Shown one piece after another: positions 5,889 through 11,826 of a stretch of DNA of 11,826 nucleotides. The stretch is from Comamonadaceae bacterium. Lineage in GTDB: Bacteria; Pseudomonadota; Gammaproteobacteria; Burkholderiales; Burkholderiaceae_C. A program made the translations under genes and the position numbers. Position 1 is the first letter of the stretch. Every line of letters begins with the position of its first letter. The stretch lies in contig JAHEBY010000042.1 of the NCBI GenBank assembly GCA_024642025.1, positions 1 to 11,826 of the forward strand, written 5' to 3'. Below the pieces are notes generated by a model, which saw only the letters and a program-made list of their open reading frames with translations, did no database searches and was not told the origin of the DNA.

Positions 5889-5917
5889 TTCAGTTAGCGA
5901 ACTCCTGAGGCTCCATC

Positions 5918-8200
5918 ATGTCCGTAATCGACCAAATAAAGAAGCTCCTAGTCAGCAAGCCTGCTGAGGCAGAATCAGAAGCCGGACTCAGTTTGTCTGA
6001 GCCGGACATCGCCGGTGGACAGGCTGGTGCAGCAACCTTCAAGGTGCAGCCGGACGATATGCATACGACTTCAGACGAGGAGCCATTGCAACAGGCTGTC
6101 GCGCCCGCCTTTGGGGCTGACGGTGACTCAGGCGACTTGGTGACTTTGCCGCTACTTGGCCGGCGTACCGTTCAACAGCACCAGCAAGTGCTGGCCATCC
6201 TATTGGCGCTGGCGCTGCTGGTGCTCGGCGTCGTGACATTTATTGCGCTCAATCAAACGGCCGCGGCCGCGCGGCAACTGTCGGCAACCGGAGCCTCCTT
6301 GATGGAATCCCAGCGAATTGCCAAGACTGTTTCTCAAGCCTTCGTGGGTGGTGTGCAGGCTTTCCCCGAGTTGCAGGAGAGTTCGAGGGACTTGGCCAAG
6401 GCTGTTCGAGGGCTGAAGGCAGGCGATAGCACAATGGGGTTGGTCGCGCTGGGCACCCAATATGATGCGGAATTGGGCAAAGTCATGCCGCTAGTTGAGC
6501 GCGCCGAAAAAAGCGCTCAGGTTGTGGTGGGTCAGAAAGAAATACTGACCAATGCTGGAGCTGCCCTGCGTCAGATCAACCGTCAGTCAGCCGATCTTTT
6601 GGAGATCGCTGAATCGATATCCTCCCTGAAGCTGGAAAAAAATGCGTCGCAGAGTGAAATTTCTGCGACGGGCCAGATGGTTATGCTGACCCAGCGTATC
6701 GGCAAGTCATCGAACGAGCTCATCAATGCGAGTGGCGTCAGCCCCGAAGCGGTGTTTTTGCTTGGAAAGGACTTGAATTCGTTCAGGGAGATTGCTCAAG
6801 GCCTGCTGAACGGAAGCGCTGAGTTGCGATTGCCAGCGGCTGCGGACGGTCCGGTTCGCACCCAGCTGCAAGCACTTTTGAAAGTCTATGACGAAACTCG
6901 TGCACAGGCCGGTGCGATTCTTGGCAACCTGCAAGGGCTGGTTTTGGCTCGCGAGTCGGTGGATTCGATCGTTGCCGACAGCGAACCCTTGCGTAAAGGC
7001 CTTGAGGAACTGCAAACAAAACTCTCTGGGCAGGCCGGGCTTGGCAAAGGCAGCTTGCTGATTCTGGTTCTGGCCGCTGCCCTGGCTCTTTTATTTGCTG
7101 CGGGCATTGCACGTGTGCAGCTGCTGGGTAGCCGCAATAGTCAGATTAAGGCGGAATCGCAGCGATTGGACGCGGAGCGTCTTGAGCAGGAAGCCAAGCG
7201 CGTGAATGACGCCAATCAGGCCGCCATTTTGCGGCTGATGAACGAATTGCAGACGGTTGCTGAAGGGGACCTTACCCAGGAAGCAACTGTGACTGAAGAC
7301 ATTACCGGCGCCATTGCTGACTCGGTGAACTATACGGTCGAAGAATTGCGTGCCCTGGTATCCAACGTTCAAAATACTGCCACACGCGTCGCGCAGACAA
7401 CTGCCGATGTCGATGCCACCTCCACCGAACTCCTGGCTGCGTCTAATGAACAACTGAGTGAAATTCGGGAAACCGGACGTTCGGTCGTGGACATGGCCAC
7501 GCGAATCAACGATGTGTCGTTTCGCGCGCAAGAGTCTGCATCTGTTGCGCGCCAATCCCTGCAAGCTGCGGAAACCGGCTTCAAGGCTGTGCAAAACGCG
7601 ATCGGCGGTATGAACACGATTCGCGATCAGATTCAGGATACATCCAAACGTATCAAGCGTCTGGGAGAGTCTTCGCAGGAGATCGGCGAAATTACAGAAC
7701 TGATTTCTGACATTACCGAGCAAACCAACGTTCTGGCGCTGAATGCGGCCATTCAGGCAGCATCTGCTGGCGAGGCAGGGCGAGGATTCTCGGTTGTTGC
7801 GGAAGAGGTTCAGAGGCTCGCTGAGCGGTCCGCCGACGCGACCCGCCAAATCTCGGCGCTGGTGAAAGCCATTCAAACCGACACGCAAGACGCGGTGGGC
7901 GCCATGGAGCGTTCTACACAAGGCGTGGTGGAGGGTGCCAAGCTTTCAGATAATGCGGGCTCCGCGTTGACCGAAATCGACCAAGTTTCACGTCGCCTTG
8001 CCGAACTGATCGAGCAGATTTCAGCGTCCGCGTCCCGCGAGGCGGGCTTGGCAAATGAAGTGGCCAGTAACATTCAGCACATTTTTGCCGTGACTGAGCA
8101 AACCGGGGAGGGCACTCGCTCCACGGCTACCCAGGTTCGTGAGCTTTCAAGAATGGCCGAGGAATTGCGTCAGTCCGTCTCGCGATTCAAGATTGCTTGA
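5918..8200 (+). CDS. pilJ: Type IV pilus methyl-accepting chemotaxis transducer PilJ
   Basis: A 760-residue inner-membrane receptor. Residues 1-80 are a cytoplasmic acidic N-terminus, longer than usual for a chemoreceptor. TM1 is about 91-111 (VLAILLALALLVLGVVTFIA) and TM2 about 380-400 (LLILVLAAALALLFAAGIA). Between them lie some 265 helical periplasmic residues that contain the PilJ-type sensing modules; SLMESQRIAKTVSQAF and TGQMVMLTQRIGKSSNEL are paired repeats of that kind. A HAMP-like linker (about 430-485, NELQTVAEGDLTQEATV) leads to the MCP signalling domain. Its hairpin tip is EQTNVLALNAAIQAASAGEA from residue 601, then GRGFSVVAEEVQRLAERSAD. The Gln and Ser in NAAIQAAS differ from enteric receptors but fit PilJ homologues. 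It senses surface contact/pilus state in Pseudomonas. TGAGG at 5906-5910 is a good ribosome site seven bases before the ATG; the gap to pilI is 29 bases. Confidence 0.96.
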   Translation: MSVIDQIKKLLVSKPAEAESEAGLSLSEPDIAGGQAGAATFKVQPDDMHTTSDEEPLQQAVAPAFGADGDSGDLVTLPLLGRRTVQQHQQVLAILLALALLVLGVVTFIALNQTAAAARQLSATGASLMESQRIAKTVSQAFVGGVQAFPELQESSRDLAKAVRGLKAGDSTMGLVALGTQYDAELGKVMPLVERAEKSAQVVVGQKEILTNAGAALRQINRQSADLLEIAESISSLKLEKNASQSEISATGQMVMLTQRIGKSSNELINASGVSPEAVFLLGKDLNSFREIAQGLLNGSAELRLPAAADGPVRTQLQALLKVYDETRAQAGAILGNLQGLVLARESVDSIVADSEPLRKGLEELQTKLSGQAGLGKGSLLILVLAAALALLFAAGIARVQLLGSRNSQIKAESQRLDAERLEQEAKRVNDANQAAILRLMNELQTVAEGDLTQEATVTEDITGAIADSVNYTVEELRALVSNVQNTATRVAQTTADVDATSTELLAASNEQLSEIRETGRSVVDMATRINDVSFRAQESASVARQSLQAAETGFKAVQNAIGGMNTIRDQIQDTSKRIKRLGESSQEIGEITELISDITEQTNVLALNAAIQAASAGEAGRGFSVVAEEVQRLAERSADATRQISALVKAIQTDTQDAVGAMERSTQGVVEGAKLSDNAGSALTEIDQVSRRLAELIEQISASASREAGLANEVASNIQHIFAVTEQTGEGTRSTATQVRELSRMAEELRQSVSRFKIA

Positions 8201-8244
8201 TCCAGACTTTATTGAAGTTGTCATAGGCAGGAGTGCACGATCCC

Positions 8245-11200
8245 ATGCAAACGAACGCAGCCGCTGTGAGTGACCAAGACTCTGTGCCAGTTGACCTCGG
8301 CCCGCTGGCTTGGGTGCTTGACGAGCTAAGAAAGTCTCTGGATGGTGCAACCAAAGCAATGCGTCGCTTTGCTCGTGATGCTGAGTTGGCGCGCGGCGCA
8401 GACATTGCCGAACTTGACGCCAGTCAGCTGCGCATTGCACGCCAACAACTCCATCAAGCAGTTGGTGCCCTGGAAATGGTGGGGCTCGCCGCGCCCGCCA
8501 AGGTGCTGCGCGCGATGGAGGCAATGGCTCAAAAATTTGTCGAACGTCCAGAACTTTGCAGTGACGCTGCGGCGACGAAACTGGAGCGTGCGAGCTTTGC
8601 TTTGACTGAGTATCTTGAAGGCGTGCTCAAGGGCAAAAATGCTTCGCCGGTTGCACTGTTTCCGCAATATCGGGATGTAATGGAGCTTGCGTCTGATGGA
8701 CGCGTGCACCCGGCTGACCTTTGGATGATTGAGTGGAGATGGATCGACATAGCACTCTCGCCACGCCCTGAGACCTTGGCATACAGCCCAGAAGTACGAT
8801 CTAAAGTCGATCGGATTGTCTTGAAAGTCGTGAAATCGGGTGATGCTCCTGCTGCAATTGCCATGCGGGACATCAGCATGGGTTTGTCGAGTGGGCACTC
8901 TGGTCTGGAACGCAGGGTTTTCTGGAAAATAACAGCAGCTTTTTTTGAGGCCATTGGGTATGGATTGTGTCCTGCCGATGTCTACTTAAAGCGCGTAGCT
9001 TCCCGTGTCATCATTCAATATAAGGCCTTGGCTTCTGGCGAGAAAACGGTTTCTGACCGTTTGGCTCAGGATATGCTTTTTTTCATCGCTCAGGCTGCAC
9101 CGCCCGAGGGTGTACAGCTGCTCGTGTTGCCTGCGGTTCGGTCCGCGTATGGCCTGATCCGTACTAAAACTTTTGCGTATGAGACCACCCAGTTTGGTCG
9201 ATTTGATCCTGCGTTGCTCGTACAGGCTCGTAAGCGAATTGCATCCGCCACGGAAACTTGGTCGGCACTTGCGGGCGGAGATACCAATCGCCTGAAGACA
9301 GCTTCGGATCAGTTTGCGGCAGTTAGTGAGTCGATTTTAAAGCTTCATCCCGAGTGTGGTGACTTGGCTCGTGCCCTGACACTGGCCGTTGAAAGCACGG
9401 CTAAAACAGGCGAGCCTCCGAGCACGCCGGTTGCGATGGAAGTCGCCACAGCGGTGCTTTATCTCGAGGCGGCATACGCTGATCTCGACCCCACTGAATC
9501 CCAGATGGCCGAGCGGAGCCGACGCCTCGCAGGTCGGCTGGATCATGTCTTGACCGGAGGTCAGCCGGAGCCCCTTGAGGGCTGGATGGAGGAGCTTTAC
9601 CGTCGAGTCAGCGATCGCCAGACAATGGGCAGCGTAGTTGATGAATTGAGAACATCGCTGGGCGAAGTGGAAAAGTCCCTGGATCAGTTTTTCAGAAACC
9701 CGTCCGACAAAGTGCCGTTGCATGAGGTTCCAAGCAAACTCGCGCAGATGCGTGGCGTTTTCTCTGTTTTGGGGCTAGACCAGGCGTCTTTGGCGACTGT
9801 TCGCATTCGCGACAGTGCCGAAAAGTTCCTTGTGGACGAAGTGAGTGACTCCGCGCGCAGTTCCGGCACCTTCGAGAAGCTTGGGAATAGCTTGGGTGCA
9901 TTGGGCTTCCTGATCGATATGTTGAGCTATCAGCGCTCGCTGGCCAAAAAGCTCTTTATCTACGATGAGGACGCGGGTGAGTTCAGGCCGCTGATGGGTC
10001 GTGAGAAGGCGGCTGCGGTGAAAGAGCCCATTTCGGGCGAGGATGAAGAATTCGCGCCATCTGGCTGGAGTGGTGATGCAGCGAATTCGCGGTTTCCTTC
10101 GGAGCTTGAGTCATTGGCTTCTGCAGACCATACATCACACCTTCAACCACTCGGTAAAGCACGTGAATCTGCGCATGCACCCTTGCCGGCCACAGCGCCA
10201 GCGCCGGGCGTTGACCAGGAATTGCGGGAGATCTTTCTCGAGGAAGCTCGCGAAGTGGTTCAAACTGGATTGGCGGCGATTGAGGCTCTAACTGCTGCAC
10301 CGGCAAATCTTGGGGAACAGACGACGCTTCGCCGTAGTTTCCACACACTTAAGGGCAGCTCTCGCATGGTTGGACTCCATGACTTTGGCGAGGCGGCCTG
10401 GTCAATGGAGCAGTTGCTCAATACGTGGCTTGCAGAACAGAAGCCGGCAAGCGTAGAGCTGCTTGATCTTTCCGGAGAATCTTTAAGAGGTTTTGGCCGG
10501 TGGGTTGAAGATATTGCCGAAGGGAACGATCCCGGATGGAGCTCACACGCCTTCCGGCAAGCCGCCGATGGCCTCAGGCTTGCTGATGAAGTGGTTGCCT
10601 TGAATTTGCCCGGTTCAGACGATACCGAAGTCGGTCTGCTTCGAGAAGATGTTCCTGTCAATCTACCCCCGATTGCCGTGCCATCCCAAGCGGATATCGC
10701 CCCAATTCCGGAGGCGGATTTTGGCGATACGCTTCTGTCAGCGTTTGTGCTGCCCGCCGACGAGCCTGCTTTCCAGAGCTCGGAGTTTCAGAATGGTAAT
10801 GCCCCCGAATTGCCGCAGTCAGCAGAGATCGGAATCGAGAGCGTTGCGCCACTCGAATTGAGCGATATTGACTTCGGTGAGCTTTTTGATGAACCCCCGA
10901 CAACTGCGCCACCGGTAGATTCTTCGTCGCATACGCCCGACGCCGTACCGTTTGATGAGACCCCGCCATTGCTCGGTGCGTCACCTGAGTCTTATCCTGT
11001 CACCCACAGCGACGAACAGGTCAAGGTCATAGGCCCCCTGCGTATCGGTATCCCCTTGTACAACGTGTTCTTGAATGAGGCGGACGAATGGTCAAGGCGG
11101 CTTTCGAACGAGATGTCTGAGTGGGTGCTCGAAATACACGAACCCTTGCCTGATTCATGCGTTGCGCTTGCCCACTCTTTGGCTGGCAGCTCCGCCACTG

Positions 11201-11826
11201 TTGGGTTTACTGGATTGTCGGAAATCTCGCGTGCACTGGAGCAGGCGCTACGGCATGTGCAGCTGCATGGCCAGAGTAGCCCCGAACAGGCGAGTGATTT
11301 TGTAGGGGCCGCCGAGGAAATCAGGCGCCTCCTGCACCAGTTTGCCGCTGGATTTTTGAAAGAGCCCAATCCCAGAATTCTGGACTCTTTGCACAGCATC
11401 TTGGACACTCAGTTTCCCCTACATGATCTTGAAGGTTCAACCGGAGCCAGATCAAATTATGCTGGACTCTCTTGGGACACAGACGAGCCGCTCCTGTCGC
11501 CTGATTCCGAGATTGAGCGTGGGCTCGTGGAAGACGCCAAGTCCGGCCTGGCTGTGCAGCCAGCAACGGGGCAGGTCGACGAAATAGGACCAACAGACGC
11601 AGCCCCTTCTAGCGAGTTTGTGTTTGACCCGAGCGCCATGGCGGGGTTAACCGCGGCGTCGCAACGGGTCGTTGTCCAGGAAGTTGATGATGACCTGGAT
11701 CTGAACGACTCGCTTGATGCAGACTTGTTTCCTATTTTTGAGGAAGAAGCTCTTGAGCTGATGCCGCAATTGAGCGGTGCATTGCGTCAGTGGGCCGCCC
11801 GACCAGACAACCTCGGCGCACGAGCT
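8245..11826 (+). CDS. chpA: Pil-Chp hybrid histidine kinase ChpA/PilL, N-terminal 1194 codons
   Basis: The frame stays open from ATG 8245 to the window edge, so the gene is cut at its 3' end (Pseudomonas ChpA is about 2470 residues). GGAG at 8230-8233 precedes the ATG by 11 bases; an in-frame GTG at 8233 is less likely. Residues 1-540 form the FimL-like N-terminal region: an Hpt-like helix with LHQAVGALEMVGL (His70), a conserved LFPQYRDVMELASDGRVHPA block (139-158) and a second Hpt-like unit LHEVPSKLAQMRGVFSVLGL (His493). A clear Hpt domain spans about 657-760 with FHTLKGSSRMVG (His700). After an acidic, Pro-rich linker (about 780-925) comes another Hpt (about 932-1030) with AHSLAGSSATVG (His977). 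A third classical Hpt starts at Asp1160 (DLFPIFEEEALELMPQ) and is cut before its histidine. Further Hpt, CheA-type ATPase, CheW-like and receiver domains are expected downstream. The gap from pilJ is 44 bases, with no terminator seen. Confidence 0.95.
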   Translation, partial: MQTNAAAVSDQDSVPVDLGPLAWVLDELRKSLDGATKAMRRFARDAELARGADIAELDASQLRIARQQLHQAVGALEMVGLAAPAKVLRAMEAMAQKFVERPELCSDAAATKLERASFALTEYLEGVLKGKNASPVALFPQYRDVMELASDGRVHPADLWMIEWRWIDIALSPRPETLAYSPEVRSKVDRIVLKVVKSGDAPAAIAMRDISMGLSSGHSGLERRVFWKITAAFFEAIGYGLCPADVYLKRVASRVIIQYKALASGEKTVSDRLAQDMLFFIAQAAPPEGVQLLVLPAVRSAYGLIRTKTFAYETTQFGRFDPALLVQARKRIASATETWSALAGGDTNRLKTASDQFAAVSESILKLHPECGDLARALTLAVESTAKTGEPPSTPVAMEVATAVLYLEAAYADLDPTESQMAERSRRLAGRLDHVLTGGQPEPLEGWMEELYRRVSDRQTMGSVVDELRTSLGEVEKSLDQFFRNPSDKVPLHEVPSKLAQMRGVFSVLGLDQASLATVRIRDSAEKFLVDEVSDSARSSGTFEKLGNSLGALGFLIDMLSYQRSLAKKLFIYDEDAGEFRPLMGREKAAAVKEPISGEDEEFAPSGWSGDAANSRFPSELESLASADHTSHLQPLGKARESAHAPLPATAPAPGVDQELREIFLEEAREVVQTGLAAIEALTAAPANLGEQTTLRRSFHTLKGSSRMVGLHDFGEAAWSMEQLLNTWLAEQKPASVELLDLSGESLRGFGRWVEDIAEGNDPGWSSHAFRQAADGLRLADEVVALNLPGSDDTEVGLLREDVPVNLPPIAVPSQADIAPIPEADFGDTLLSAFVLPADEPAFQSSEFQNGNAPELPQSAEIGIESVAPLELSDIDFGELFDEPPTTAPPVDSSSHTPDAVPFDETPPLLGASPESYPVTHSDEQVKVIGPLRIGIPLYNVFLNEADEWSRRLSNEMSEWVLEIHEPLPDSCVALAHSLAGSSATVGFTGLSEISRALEQALRHVQLHGQSSPEQASDFVGAAEEIRRLLHQFAAGFLKEPNPRILDSLHSILDTQFPLHDLEGSTGARSNYAGLSWDTDEPLLSPDSEIERGLVEDAKSGLAVQPATGQVDEIGPTDAAPSSEFVFDPSAMAGLTAASQRVVVQEVDDDLDLNDSLDADLFPIFEEEALELMPQLSGALRQWAARPDNLGARA

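Noticed and set aside
7718..7822. NAAIQAAS instead of NAAIEAAR in the PilJ hairpin as a degenerate signalling tip
   Set aside because: PilJ proteins commonly carry Gln at this point and vary next to it; the remaining tip is intact, so this looks like normal family variation.
7091..7921. Minus-strand open frame of 276 codons opposite pilJ
   Set aside because: It lies wholly antisense to a well-recognised pilJ, its translation has no recognisable domain and is Arg/Cys/His-rich as expected for a shadow of coding DNA, and no ribosome site was evident.
8326..8954. Overlapping minus-strand frames of 125-190 codons at the chpA 5' end
   Set aside because: The plus frame is continuous and matches ChpA throughout; the antisense frames are low-quality shadows.

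Overview
The window is an ordinary-looking piece of a betaproteobacterial chromosome, most likely Burkholderiales and probably Comamonadaceae (a Rhodoferax/Polaromonas/Acidovorax-like organism). This rests on three things: the character of the proteins, the neighbourhood of a ThiD-like kinase with hemL opposite a small rubredoxin gene and followed by the pilGHIJ-chpA twitching cluster, and a short palindromic intergenic element of a type I associate from memory with Comamonadaceae genomes. Genus is an inference. I see no phage, transposase, CRISPR array, tRNA or rRNA.

Layout. 1-936 (+) is the 3' part of purH (purine synthesis; its start lies upstream of the window). A perfect inverted repeat follows, between purH and a convergent gene at 1004-1714 (-) for a secreted glycine-zipper envelope protein with a tyrosine/proline-rich tail and a His-rich end. 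1715-1982 is noncoding and ends in a probable interspersed palindromic element (about 1926-1990) that runs into the end of hemL. 1983-4210 (-) is a translationally coupled pair: a ThiD-like sugar/vitamin kinase-family protein, then hemL, the PLP-dependent glutamate-1-semialdehyde aminomutase of the C5 tetrapyrrole pathway. A 124-base divergent gap separates this pair from a 57-residue rubredoxin gene at 4335-4508 (+), which is closed by a hairpin plus T-run.

4597 to the right edge (+) is a tight chemosensory operon for type IV pili: pilG (CheY-like), pilH (CheY-like), pilI (CheW-like), pilJ (methyl-accepting transducer) and the first 1194 codons of the giant histidine kinase chpA/pilL. In the known Pseudomonas Pil-Chp system PilJ signals through PilI to ChpA, whose several Hpt domains phosphorylate PilG and PilH. 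This controls pilus extension/retraction motors, twitching and, in some species, cAMP. The ChpA catalytic and receiver domains lie beyond the window.

I found no strong case for an undescribed system. The points most worth a second look are the non-canonical ThiD-like kinase coupled to a PLP enzyme, the palindromic element supplying the hemL stop, the crowded terminator/inverted-repeat region right before a TTG-started pilG, and the unequal conservation of phosphotransfer motifs in ChpA.
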